64,000 nucleotides of DNA from Leucobacter coleopterorum (lineage in GTDB: Bacteria; Actinomycetota; Actinomycetes; Actinomycetales; Microbacteriaceae): positions 1,922,001 to 1,986,000 of the forward strand of contig NZ_CP049933.1 of NCBI RefSeq assembly GCF_011382985.1, given 5' to 3'. Shown piece by piece: positions 1 to 8,921 of the stretch; within the stretch, counting starts at the first letter, position 1; each line of letters starts with the position of its first letter. A program made the position numbers and the translations under genes. The notes beneath the pieces were generated by a model. That model searched no databases. It was not told the DNA's origin and saw nothing but the letters and a program-made list of their open reading frames with translations.

Positions 1-289
1 CAAAAGTGTCTTCTTTAGACTTAGCTGCCACCCGAGAAACGATATTGCGGACAGTACCCAAAAGGTAGGGGCGGAAATCAGTTGTCGGGCCGTGACCGCG
101 GTTTATGGTCTCGAGAATGTTGACATAGGCCTCAGAGACTAGATCGTCTGGGGTGATCGTGCGAGAAAACGAGTTCGCTACTTTCAGTGCGGCCGTGGCG
201 TGTCGTTCCCAGAGTGCCGCATAGGCAGCCATGTCACTCTTACGAGTCAACTCGATGAGCTTCGCGTCATCCATCTCAGAATATTTCAT
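1..289 (-). CDS. ECF-type RNA polymerase sigma factor, N-terminal part (runs off the window)
   Basis: The minus-strand frame is open from an ATG at 289 to the window edge, giving about 96 residues. The protein has the sigma-70 region 2 layout: an N-terminal helix (AAYAALWERH), then the core-binding and -10 recognition segment TPDDLVSEAYVNIL, followed by FRPYLLGTVRN. This is typical of sigma-70 family/ECF factors that direct RNA polymerase to alternative promoters. A second ATG lies five codons downstream (272-274). A TAGAAT hexamer lies about 30 bases upstream of the start. The C-terminal region 4 is outside the window, so its subgroup and any anti-sigma partner cannot be judged. The family call is confident. 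Confidence 0.8.
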   Translation of the reverse strand, partial: MKYSEMDDAKLIELTRKSDMAAYAALWERHATAALKVANSFSRTITPDDLVSEAYVNILETINRGHGPTTDFRPYLLGTVRNIVSRVAAKSKEDTF

Positions 290-390
290 GCGCGAAACCC
301 CCGTTCTTTGGCATCAATTCTAGAACCTACGTTGCTGGGGGCAAACGTCGCTTAAGACAGTGCTCCGGCCAACGCAGCAGCCATAGAACA

Positions 391-425
391 AGGAAGTCCC
401 GGTCCATACAGAACCGGGACTTCCT
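391..425. terminator. Strong hairpin, probable terminator between UPF0182 gene and sigma factor gene
   Basis: A perfect 13-bp stem (391-403 pairing with 413-425) encloses a 9-base loop. On the minus strand it lies about 70 bases downstream of the UPF0182 stop codon, and the bases after it are moderately T-rich. Two smaller hairpins (441-459 and about 471-485) lie between it and the stop codon. No other gene is seen between 289 and 494. Confidence 0.65.
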
Positions 426-493
426 CTACCGCAAACTCACAGCTCCAAGGACCGGAGCTTGTGAGCGAAGGTGGGAGATTCCCACCTCGATCA

Positions 494-3400
494 CTATTCT
501 GCGTTCAGCGCCGCGTCGAGAGCCTCTTCAAGACGCTTGTCCGCCGCGCCATAAGCGGCCCAGTCGCCATCTTTCATGGCCTGGTCACGATCTTTCAAGG
601 CGCTCTGCATTTGTTTCAGGGCGTCCTTCAGAGTCGAATTGGTATTCGTCGCTTTACCGGAGTCCTTGCTTTTCGTCTCGGTATTGCCCTCGTCATTTTG
701 CTTTGCGGTATTGCCGTCACCAGCACTCGCTCCTGAGCTGCCACCAAACAGTGCGTCTAAGGCCCCGTCGAGGGTGTCTTCGAATGCTATGTCATCGCCA
801 AATGAGACCAGCAGTTTCTGCAACCGTGGAATTCGTGTGCCCTCGGCAGCCTCAATGTACACAGGCTGAACGTAGAGCAATCCACCACCAACTGGCAACG
901 TCAGCAAGTTGCCACTGATCACACGTGTATCTCCGGTTTTCAGAAGGTTCAACTCCGTGGATACCTTCGGGTCAGACCTAAAGCTATTCTGCACCTGACC
1001 GGGGGCTGGGATCGTGTCGCCCTTCGGCAGCACGAGCAGTTTGAGTACTCCGTAGTCTTTCGATACCTTACCCGCTTCAGAACCCGCGTTGGAGTTCGCA
1101 GCGAGGTATCCCGTAAGAATGTCACGGGTTGTCGCACCGCTGGCATCGGGAATATACGTCGAGTAGATCGAGTAGTTTGGCTCGACCTTATTGCCCGCGG
1201 AAAGCGTCAAGTAGTAAGGCGGTTGAGCGGGCGGGGTCACACCTTCGGCAACGGTCTTCACCGGGTCGTTAGGTGTACGCCACGCGTCTTCCTTGGAATA
1301 GAACGCCCCGGGATCAGTGACGTGGTACTTGCCCAGGATTTCACGCTGAACTTTGAAGAGGTCCGTTGGGTAACGTACGTGACTGAGCAGTTCACCACTC
1401 ATGTCGCTTGCCTTCTTGAGAGTGCCCGGGAATACCTTTCCCCATGCTTTCAGAAGCGGATCTTCTGCATCCCACGCATAGAGCGTCACCTTGCCATCGT
1501 ACGCATCAACCGTTGCCTTCACAGAGTTGCGAATATAGTTGATTGGTTTCGTCATGAGGCTTGTGCGCGGGTTCTCCGCATCAACAAGGGACTCGTTGAG
1601 GTCTTTCTGCTCCGAGTAAGGGTAGTCCGCGGAGGTTGTGTATCCGTCAATGATCCATACGATACGGCCGTCGACGACAGAAGCGTAGGGGGACTCATCG
1701 AGAGTCAGGTAGGGCGCAACTTTCTGCACGCGCTCGAGCGGATTGCGGTCGTAAAGAATTTGCGATCCGTCAACGACTGCTCCCGATAGCAGCACCTCCA
1801 TGTCTTGGAATTTCAGCGCATAAATGAGCTTTGTGAAAATGTTGTTGAGCTCCGGGCCGCCGTTACCTTTGAACGTGGTGAGATTCTGGCGTTCAGAACT
1901 CGTCTCGGTCTGAGCGTTCTTTTTTGTGTCTTTGGAGTCCGCACTGGCTTCGGCGGGCTTTGCCGCCGAGTCTTTCTTCGCTTCATCTTCCGCGGTAATC
2001 TCTGCGCTACTCTCGGCATCGGTCGGGTAATCGACCTCGATCGCTTTGTCGCGCTTTCCACCCACGATGGAGTATTTTGGTGAGTCCATTCCGAAGTAGA
2101 CCCTCGGCTCAAACTCACCGAGGCGACCCGTTGTTGGGATTCCACCCTCAAGGAAAACTGGCTCACCACTTGGTGAACGCTGATTGCCGTAGGCGGCAAC
2201 AAGCCCGTAGCCGTGGGTATACACAAGGCTACGGTTGTACCAACCATCCTGAGCGGAAATATCAATGTCGCGAACAGCCGAGACGGTGTCTTCAACCTTG
2301 CCGTCGATTTCGTAGCGATCAACGTTGAGTGATTTCGGGAACTGGTAGTACTGTTTGCTCTGCTCAAGCTGCGCAAAGGTGCGAGAAATCACTTCGGGAT
2401 CCATGATGCGAATGTTTGAGGTTGCAACGGCGTCATCTCGCAAAGCACCCTTTTCAGCAGTGGTGACCGCGTCATAGCGTTCGACCTGTACGTTATTCAC
2501 CCCGTATGCTTCGCGAGTCGCATCGATGTTGCGAGAGATGTACTCAGCCTCGAGACTCTTCTCATCTGGCTTTACCTGGAACTGCTGCACAGCCCAGGGG
2601 TAGCCGACACCAATAACAATGCTCGAGACAAGGAAAAGAGCCGTCCCGACAACCGGCAACCGCCATTTTCCGGTAAACGCCGTAACCAAAAACAGCACTG
2701 CGACGATGAGCGCGATTCCAGCAAGGATCTGCTTACCCGGAATAACGGCGTTCACGTCTTGGAACATCGGCCCAGTGTGCAAACCACTTGGGTCGTTCAG
2801 TTTGCTGTACTGATCGAGCCACAGGCTCACTGCCTGCAGCAGCAAATACACCGTCGCCAGAATTGCTGCTTGGATTCGAGTCGACTTTGAGACGCGAATA
2901 TCTCGCCCTGAGAACGAAATCCCGCCGTAAAGGTAACTGGTTGCGACTCCAGCGATCAACGAAATAAGAGTCACGGCCGACGCGAACCCGACAACCCCCT
3001 GCAAGATTGGCAAGCTGAAAAGGTAGAAGGAAATGTCAATGCCGAACTGGGCATCAGTCTTGCCGGTGGGGCCGCTGTTCATCCACAAAAGAACCTGCTG
3101 CCACTGGGAGGCTGCGCTCACACCTCCGAACAAGCCAATAACCGCGGGAAGCGCCCACTTAACGAGCCGACGCAGCGGTTCAAAAAGCTCTTGGTAGCGG
3201 TCAAGCTGAGCGGTGAGCCGCGCATACACCGGTCGCTTACGATACGCAATTTCAATTGCAAGGAACACGGGAACGGCCATGGCAAAGAAGCCGATCACAA
3301 ACATGACGGCCGCCGCGATCCACTGCGTCATGAGCACCGGCAGGTATCCGACCTGCCGGAACCACAGCACCTCTGTAAGAACCGAGGCAACTGCCAAAAA

Positions 3401-3496
3401 GCCAAGAATCAGAAGGACCACAATCACAACGGTGATTGCGAGTGGCGAAACTCGGCGCTTAGGGGCGTCCGGCGCACCTACGGTCTGGTCGGTCAC
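494..3496 (-). CDS. UPF0182 family large membrane protein
   Basis: This intact 1000-residue protein starts at GTG 3496, preceded by AGGAAG at suitable distance. About seven hydrophobic segments occupy the first 330 residues, followed by a long extracytoplasmic domain. That domain contains an acidic/lysine-rich low-complexity insert around residues 500-550, and the C-terminus is another Asp/Lys/Ala-rich tail. This matches the UPF0182 (COG1615) family, universal in actinobacteria and homologous to M. tuberculosis Rv3193c. The biochemical function is not established. It is divergent from nothing nearby and is transcribed with, or just after, the PDZ/Lon protease gene located 98 bases upstream. 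It is one of the larger genes in the window without a frameshift. Confidence 0.9.
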   Translation of the reverse strand: MTDQTVGAPDAPKRRVSPLAITVVIVVLLILGFLAVASVLTEVLWFRQVGYLPVLMTQWIAAAVMFVIGFFAMAVPVFLAIEIAYRKRPVYARLTAQLDRYQELFEPLRRLVKWALPAVIGLFGGVSAASQWQQVLLWMNSGPTGKTDAQFGIDISFYLFSLPILQGVVGFASAVTLISLIAGVATSYLYGGISFSGRDIRVSKSTRIQAAILATVYLLLQAVSLWLDQYSKLNDPSGLHTGPMFQDVNAVIPGKQILAGIALIVAVLFLVTAFTGKWRLPVVGTALFLVSSIVIGVGYPWAVQQFQVKPDEKSLEAEYISRNIDATREAYGVNNVQVERYDAVTTAEKGALRDDAVATSNIRIMDPEVISRTFAQLEQSKQYYQFPKSLNVDRYEIDGKVEDTVSAVRDIDISAQDGWYNRSLVYTHGYGLVAAYGNQRSPSGEPVFLEGGIPTTGRLGEFEPRVYFGMDSPKYSIVGGKRDKAIEVDYPTDAESSAEITAEDEAKKDSAAKPAEASADSKDTKKNAQTETSSERQNLTTFKGNGGPELNNIFTKLIYALKFQDMEVLLSGAVVDGSQILYDRNPLERVQKVAPYLTLDESPYASVVDGRIVWIIDGYTTSADYPYSEQKDLNESLVDAENPRTSLMTKPINYIRNSVKATVDAYDGKVTLYAWDAEDPLLKAWGKVFPGTLKKASDMSGELLSHVRYPTDLFKVQREILGKYHVTDPGAFYSKEDAWRTPNDPVKTVAEGVTPPAQPPYYLTLSAGNKVEPNYSIYSTYIPDASGATTRDILTGYLAANSNAGSEAGKVSKDYGVLKLLVLPKGDTIPAPGQVQNSFRSDPKVSTELNLLKTGDTRVISGNLLTLPVGGGLLYVQPVYIEAAEGTRIPRLQKLLVSFGDDIAFEDTLDGALDALFGGSSGASAGDGNTAKQNDEGNTETKSKDSGKATNTNSTLKDALKQMQSALKDRDQAMKDGDWAAYGAADKRLEEALDAALNAE

Positions 3497-3520
3497 GTCG
3501 TATTACTTCCTGTCCAAAAT

Positions 3521-3534
3521 GCACAGTGCTGTGC
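3521..3534. promoter_or_regulatory. 14-bp palindrome upstream of the UPF0182 gene
   Basis: GCACAGTGCTGTGC is a perfect palindrome 25 bases upstream of the UPF0182 start codon. Such a site could be an operator or part of the 5' leader of the mRNA. No regulator can be assigned from sequence alone. Confidence 0.3.
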
Positions 3535-3594
3535 TCATAGGGTTTTGAACTACTGTATCGCTCGCCCCTGACAACGACACCGAGAAATGAAAAT

Positions 3595-4676
3595 CTAGGG
3601 AGTCTCACACCGTTCTATCCCGGCAGGTTTCCCTCCCGCGGTGACCGTTTCAATTGCGTCGATAGCTTCATCAAGGTTATTCACCGGCGCAACGGTCATA
3701 TCTGACGGGATCTGCGACGGTAGCTCCTGGCAGTTTTCCATCGGCATAATAAACAGATCACTCTTGGCTCGAGCAGCCGCCCACATCTTTTGAGTCAACC
3801 CGCCAATTGCGCCCACCTCACCGGAGTCGGTAATCGTTCCCGTGCCGCTTACGGTGAGGCCGTCAAGCAGCGGTTCGGGGTGAGCTGGTCGTAAATCCCC
3901 AGTGCAAAGATCATTCCTGCACTTGGGCCGCCAATCTGAGACAGACTGATATCTACTTTGGCCGGCAGGGTGTAACTGGTTGAGAGCACAGCCCCGATCA
4001 TGGGCTCATCTCCCCCGTCCGGTATCCGCGGTGTCACCGAAACCGTCTGCTTTTCTCCGTCGCGTTCAATGACAATGCTCAGGGGGTTATCTGCTCCGGC
4101 AGAAACGATTGATTGACGCAGATCCACAAAATCAGCGATGCGCTTGCCGTTCACTTCAACAAGACGGTCACCTTTGCGGAGTATCCCCTCAGCAGGTCCG
4201 TTCTCAGAGACTCCGGCAACATCGAGATGCACAGATACCGGTTGCTTCAATTGCCGGAAGGCCGCTGCTGCCGCCTGCATCTGCGAGCTGTCCATAAGCA
4301 CCGTGTTTGCGGCCTCACGGTCTTTTTCGCTCTCCCCTTCAGGGAAAAACTCGGATCGCGGCGCGACTCTCTGAGATGGATCGACCAGCGCCGGTATTAA
4401 CGAAAGCCAACTCGCCGGATGCTCAGGCCCACCAACAATGGTTACCGTGAGCAGGTTGAGTTCACCAGATGTCGGGTAAGTCTTCGCATCCGAAATGCTG
4501 ATAACCGGCATCGTTTCGTCTTTGATTTTGACATCACCGAGAGTGTCAACAACGGGCCCGGGCCGCTCAATGGCATACGGCGAGGGAATCACCGCAGCAA
4601 GAACGGTTAATGAGGCTAGTGTCGCGATCCCGAGCAACACCCGCATCTTGCGCCGTTCATGCCGCTCGTCGTACAT
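3595..4676 (-). CDS. YlbL-type PDZ-domain Lon-like serine protease, frameshifted
   Basis: It starts at ATG 4676 after GAGGAAC. The N-terminal segment is one membrane helix, followed by a PDZ domain (ILRKGDRLVEVNGK region, about residues 160-220) and a C-terminal Lon-type protease domain. The catalytic serine motif GGPSAGM is read in the first frame. The lysine region (AIGGLTQKMW) is read only after a frame change at the GGGG run 3877-3880 of the plus strand. Adding one base there gives a continuous 360-residue protein with the normal LTVSGTGTI stretch. The family (COG3480, Rv3194c homologue) is a membrane-anchored extracytoplasmic protease. Position next to UPF0182 is conserved in actinobacteria. 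A single-base assembly error is likelier than loss. Confidence 0.85.
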
Positions 4677-4812
4677 GCCGTTCCTCTTTTCATGCGGGTT
4701 TGGATCGTGTTCGCAGTCGGCGCAACAGTTTTGCTGCCGCCCGGGTCAATCTAGCAGGCGGATTCGAGTGTGTTGCCGTAGCGTTGATACTGAGCATTTT
4801 GAGGAGAGCTGA

Positions 4813-6242
4813 ATGAGCGCGAACGATCAGAACGACGCCAGCGACCAGAACGAAAACAACGACTTCGAGGATCTGCAGAAGATTCTGCGCGACATGCTCT
4901 CCGGCAATGGAGAGCCGAACGAATCGTTTAGCCCCGAGCAGTTCGCGAAGGCAGCTGGAATTCCGGCAGATCCCGCCACCATGCAGGGGTTATTCAACAC
5001 TCTGCGCGGAGCCATGCAGCAGCCGACCGACGGCATCGACTGGTCAGCAGCGCGACGCACAGCAATAGAGGTTGCAAGCGACGGAAGCGCCGCCGGCGAT
5101 CCTGCCCTGCGTTACGGGCCTTTCCCGTGGCCACACTCTGGCTCGACGAGGTCACCGAAATCGGTGCAACTCCCGATGCACCACGGGCCCTCTCGCGCAT
5201 TGAGTGGGTGCAGCAGTCAGTTGACACCTGGATCAGTCTGGCGGAGCCCGTCGCAGAATCAGTAACCCAGGCACTCATGGAAGCACTTCAATCGCAAATG
5301 CCTGAAGAGCTCAGCTCAGCATTGCAGGGGGCCGCTCCAATGCTTCGAAGTGTTGGTGGGGCACTGTTTGCTGTGCAACTCGGAACCATTATTGGCAAGC
5401 TCTCAGGTGAGGTTGTTTCGGCGGGAGACATCGGAATTCCGCTCCTCTCCGGCCCAGGCAGAGAGGGCGGAGCTCTCCTCCCAAGTGGTGTTGCAGCCTT
5501 TGCAGAGGGACTTGATCAAGACACGGAGGCGGTCACCCTATATCTCGCGGTGCGTGAACTTGCGCACGCTCGCCTATTCCGTCACTCCAAGTGGCTACGG
5601 CTTCATCTACTTTCTGCGATTACGGATTACGCCCGTGGCATCAGCATCGACACCGATCGCATCGAAGAGGTCGCACGCGAGATAGATCCCTCTCAGCCCG
5701 ATCAGCTTCAGGAGCTGCTCTCAAACGGCGCTCTCATTCCGCCCAAGAGTCCCGCGCAAGAGGCGGCCCACGCCAGACTCGAAACGATGCTCGCGCTGAT
5801 CGAAGGATGGGTCGACGTGGTCACTGCAAACGCCGCGATGCGAATCCCCGGGGCCGATGCGATCGCAGAGATGGTGCGGCGACGTCGCGCAACCGGTGGT
5901 CCGGCAGAGCATGCGTTTAGCGCCCTTATTGGCCTTGAACTTCGACCGCGACGTCTACGTGATGCCGCCGCTCTGTGGCGGCTTGTCGGAGAGCGTGGGA
6001 CGCCCGAGATACGTGACGGCCTGTGGGCTCATCCCGATCTCCTACCAACGATGGAAGAGCTCGATCACCCGGCACGATTGTTGGAGCGATTGGGTCTTGC
6101 AGGTGCGTCACCAGACAGCGAAGCCGACGACTTCGACGCCGCACTTGCCCAGTTGCTTGACGGCACACTTCCCCCTCATGACAAGGAGGCGGATAACGGG
6201 GACTCAAGTGACGGCGAGGATCAGTCCGACTCTGAGAAGTAG
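4813..6242 (+). CDS. DUF2342 zincin-like metal-dependent hydrolase, frameshifted
   Basis: It starts at ATG 4813 with GAGGAGA upstream. The N-terminal 95 residues are read in one frame and the rest (LWLDEVTE onward) in another. Adding one C to the CCC at 5105-5107 joins them as DPAPALRAFPVATLWL and gives 476 residues. The domain carries the family signature RELAHARLFRHSKW followed by HLLSAITDYARGI, where the histidines resemble a zinc-dependent protease site. Homologues (Rv3195) are annotated as zinc-dependent metalloproteases or F420-associated proteins, but the substrate is unknown. The acidic C-terminal tail (about 30 residues) is likely disordered. It is paired with the following gene, an arrangement also seen in mycobacteria. 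Confidence 0.83.
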
Positions 6243-6283
6243 GGATTTGACTCCTCCACAGCAATCATTTTGGGCGTCATTCA

Positions 6284-7219
6284 ATGGAACTCGTCACTTC
6301 ACTGTGGAAAACCGCCAAGGGGCACTCTGACGGGGCCAGACTTCAAGGTATGACTTCCGCATTCGCCAAAATTGATACTGACTTCCCGATGGCGTGGGAA
6401 GACCTTGACACCCTTCGCTTCGGCTTCGAACGTGCCGAAGCGCGAGTCCATCATCCATCAGCGGGTCAGCAGAGATTTATTGCTTCATTGATGCGGGGCG
6501 TCGATACAAACAAAGTTGTTGCCGAAGCAAGAAGGGCCGGCGTAACCCCGCGCGAGGCGCATACTCTAGTCGCTGACTTGGCACCGGTACTGCGTTCTAC
6601 TAACACGCCGATCACTACATCCTCCAGGGGAACAACCCTGCGAACGCTTCTATCTGATGACGGCCGGGAGGTTATCGGGTTTCGCGATGCGCTGCTCGCA
6701 ACAAAGCTCTGCACACTCGAGAGCAAAAGCCCAGCAGAGAGTGATGCTTCGATTCGAGGCAACACCGTAAGGTCAACAGACCTCGTTGTTCTGGTGGAGC
6801 GATTCTTAGAACCGCTTGAAAGAGCCCAAAAATGGCTCATTGAGGAGTGCCCCCACCTTCCCGTACGGTTCAGCGATCGGGGCATCGTTGTTGGCCCCCT
6901 CATTCGCGCCGGGGGCAATCCATGTCACACCTGTGTCACGCTCACCCTGATTGATGCAGATCCGTCACTTCCGATGCTTGCCGCACAGTTGTACGGGAAA
7001 GCACCGGCCAGCGAGACGGAAGCGGGCGCGCACATGGCGGCGGCCTGGGCCGCGGTGCTCATTCGAGGCTGGAGAGATCAAGACGTTACCGTGCATTTCA
7101 CACAGATTGACATTCCGATTACTGCCGGTGTGGTATCCGGTGCCGCTCGCATCCGTCGAGTAAATCCTCACCCTGAGTGCGCGTGCAACGCGCTCAACCC
7201 GTTATCCCAGCCTCCGTAA
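6284..7219 (+). CDS. ThiF/cyclodehydratase-like protein outside any peptide cluster
   Basis: This 311-residue protein resembles the actinobacterial proteins annotated as bacteriocin biosynthesis cyclodehydratase or TOMM leader-binding. Key landmarks are the VVGPLIRAGGNPCHTC segment (about residues 200-216), in which CxxC probably belongs to a zinc site, followed by DADPSLP, and a terminal PECAC motif that could complete the site. The GxGxxG of an active adenylating E1 enzyme is not evident, so activity is doubtful. No YcaO gene or precursor peptide lies nearby. An internal ATG at 6350 is an alternative start that matches family N-termini better. Its 3' end overlaps that of uvrD2 by 26 bases (convergent). 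It is the likely homologue of Rv3196. Confidence 0.7.
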   Translation: MELVTSLWKTAKGHSDGARLQGMTSAFAKIDTDFPMAWEDLDTLRFGFERAEARVHHPSAGQQRFIASLMRGVDTNKVVAEARRAGVTPREAHTLVADLAPVLRSTNTPITTSSRGTTLRTLLSDDGREVIGFRDALLATKLCTLESKSPAESDASIRGNTVRSTDLVVLVERFLEPLERAQKWLIEECPHLPVRFSDRGIVVGPLIRAGGNPCHTCVTLTLIDADPSLPMLAAQLYGKAPASETEAGAHMAAAWAAVLIRGWRDQDVTVHFTQIDIPITAGVVSGAARIRRVNPHPECACNALNPLSQPP

Positions 7220-8921
7220 TAAACCGTGATGGAGTGCGGCTTGCCCGTGTTGTCCCCGCCACTCCCGAGAGCCGGAGCACGTCACGGGCTCGGGTGAAGG
7301 CAACGTAACACAGGCGACGCTCTTCAGAGATGCCTGCCTCATCAACTGCGTGTGCAATAGGAAGCACTCCTTCGCTCATGCCAGCGACATGCACCATCGA
7401 CCATTCCAACCCCTTGGCAGCGTGAATGGCGCTCAGTGTCACGGCTTCAAGGGTGGGTTCATGCTGTGCCCGCTGCCGCGCCAAGAGTTCCTCACTAAAC
7501 TCGCGCATTCCGGTGCCTGGAGGCATCTCGTCAACAAGTGAGAGCAGTGCGTTGAGCGCCTCCCAGCTTTCGCGCTGCGCTGCGCTCTCGGGCGGCTTCG
7601 AATTCCAACCACTCGAACGGAGAACATCGCTCACAATTTGAAAAAGCGGCCTAGAGTCGTTCACCTTAGCTTCGCCGCGAACGAGCATGACTGCCTTTCG
7701 CACATCAGCCCGGTCAAAAAACCGCTGCGCGCCGTGGACGCGAACACTTATGCAACGCTGCCGCAGCGCCTCTTCAAACTGGGCAGACTGGGCGTTCGTG
7801 CGGTACAGCACGGCAATTTCGGACGCGGGAGTTCCCGAGGCAATCGCAGCTGCCACGGATCCGGCGACCGCGATCGCCTCGTCATGCTCACTCGCAAACC
7901 ACTCAAAGGTCGGAAAAACTGTCTCGCCCACAGCGGGTTCGGAACTGTTGATCAGGGGCACACTGCTTGTGAGGTTCGGGCGAGAGGCACGCAGCGTCAG
8001 AGCGCCCGGGCGGTCACGCATCAGCTTGTTTGCGACACGCACAATCGGTTCGGTCGAGCGGTAGTTTCGCTCAAGCCGAATCTCCCGAGCATTAGGAAAC
8101 TCAACGCCAAAACGAAGCAGGTAAGAGCTAGATGCACCAGCGAATGAATAAATCGTCTGGCTCGCGTCTCCCACAACACACACGTCATCGCGGGTTCCCA
8201 GCCACAGTTTCAGAAGCGCGTGCTGCAGTGGAGACACGTCTTGAAACTCGTCAACGGTAAAAAAACGATACTGCTCACGCACCTGATAGGCAACTCGCGG
8301 CTCGGTTTCGAGCATGCCAGCGAGCAACACCAACACATCCTCAAAATCAATCTGTCGACGCTGCTCGAGAAGCGTCGCGTATCCGCGTTGCACATCGAGC
8401 ACCTGCTCAGCGGTAAATCCTTGCGGAATCGGTCGGTCTTCAATCACCGATTCGTAACCGTCAATACTCATCATCGAGGTTTTACGCCACTCAATCTCCG
8501 AAGCAATATCTCTCAGAGCTTCTCCGCTCGCGTGTTTACCCAGAGACTCAACCACCTGGGAAACGGCAGAGACCTTTCCAGAAAGAATCTGAGGAGCCGG
8601 CCCACCGACTTGTTCGGGCCAGAAGTGACTCAGTTGTGCTAGCGCCGCCCCGTGAAAGGTTTGCGCGCGCACGCCCTCCGCACCCAACGCTCGCAGACGC
8701 CCCTGCAGTTCCCCGGCGGCCTTACGCGTAAATGTTACGGCGAGCACTCGCGCAGGATCATACACCCCGCTTCGCACCCCATAGGCAATCCGGTGTGTAA
8801 TTGCACGGGTCTTGCCGGTTCCAGCACCTGCGAGCACCGACACGGGACCTCGAAGGGCCTCCGCAATCTCACGCTGCTCCGGATCCAGTGCACTCAGTAT
8901 CTCTTCGAGACCGTCAGACAC
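7194..8921 (-). CDS. uvrD2: UvrD2-like superfamily 1 DNA helicase
   Basis: The protein (575 residues) has Walker A GAGTGKT (about residues 32-38), the FTRKAAGEL motif Ia, DEFQD Walker B, QTIYSFAGA motif III, LERNYRS motif IV and the C-terminal VTLSAIHAAKGLEW motif V. I place the start at GTG 8921, preceded by AGGAG and overlapping the nudC stop by 8 bases, because it matches the usual UvrD2 N-terminus; an in-frame ATG at 8951 would extend it. It unwinds DNA 3'-5' in repair. Mycobacterial UvrD2 is longer and carries a C-terminal HRDC domain and a cysteine linker; here the protein ends soon after the helicase core. Confidence 0.9.
   Translation of the reverse strand: MSDGLEEILSALDPEQREIAEALRGPVSVLAGAGTGKTRAITHRIAYGVRSGVYDPARVLAVTFTRKAAGELQGRLRALGAEGVRAQTFHGAALAQLSHFWPEQVGGPAPQILSGKVSAVSQVVESLGKHASGEALRDIASEIEWRKTSMMSIDGYESVIEDRPIPQGFTAEQVLDVQRGYATLLEQRRQIDFEDVLVLLAGMLETEPRVAYQVREQYRFFTVDEFQDVSPLQHALLKLWLGTRDDVCVVGDASQTIYSFAGASSSYLLRFGVEFPNAREIRLERNYRSTEPIVRVANKLMRDRPGALTLRASRPNLTSSVPLINSSEPAVGETVFPTFEWFASEHDEAIAVAGSVAAAIASGTPASEIAVLYRTNAQSAQFEEALRQRCISVRVHGAQRFFDRADVRKAVMLVRGEAKVNDSRPLFQIVSDVLRSSGWNSKPPESAAQRESWEALNALLSLVDEMPPGTGMREFSEELLARQRAQHEPTLEAVTLSAIHAAKGLEWSMVHVAGMSEGVLPIAHAVDEAGISEERRLCYVAFTRARDVLRLSGVAGTTRASRTPSRFITEAGITG

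Noticed and set aside
6284-7219. RiPP (thiazole/oxazole peptide) gene cluster
   Set aside because: No YcaO, precursor, dehydrogenase or dedicated exporter within reach; neighbours are repair and protease genes.
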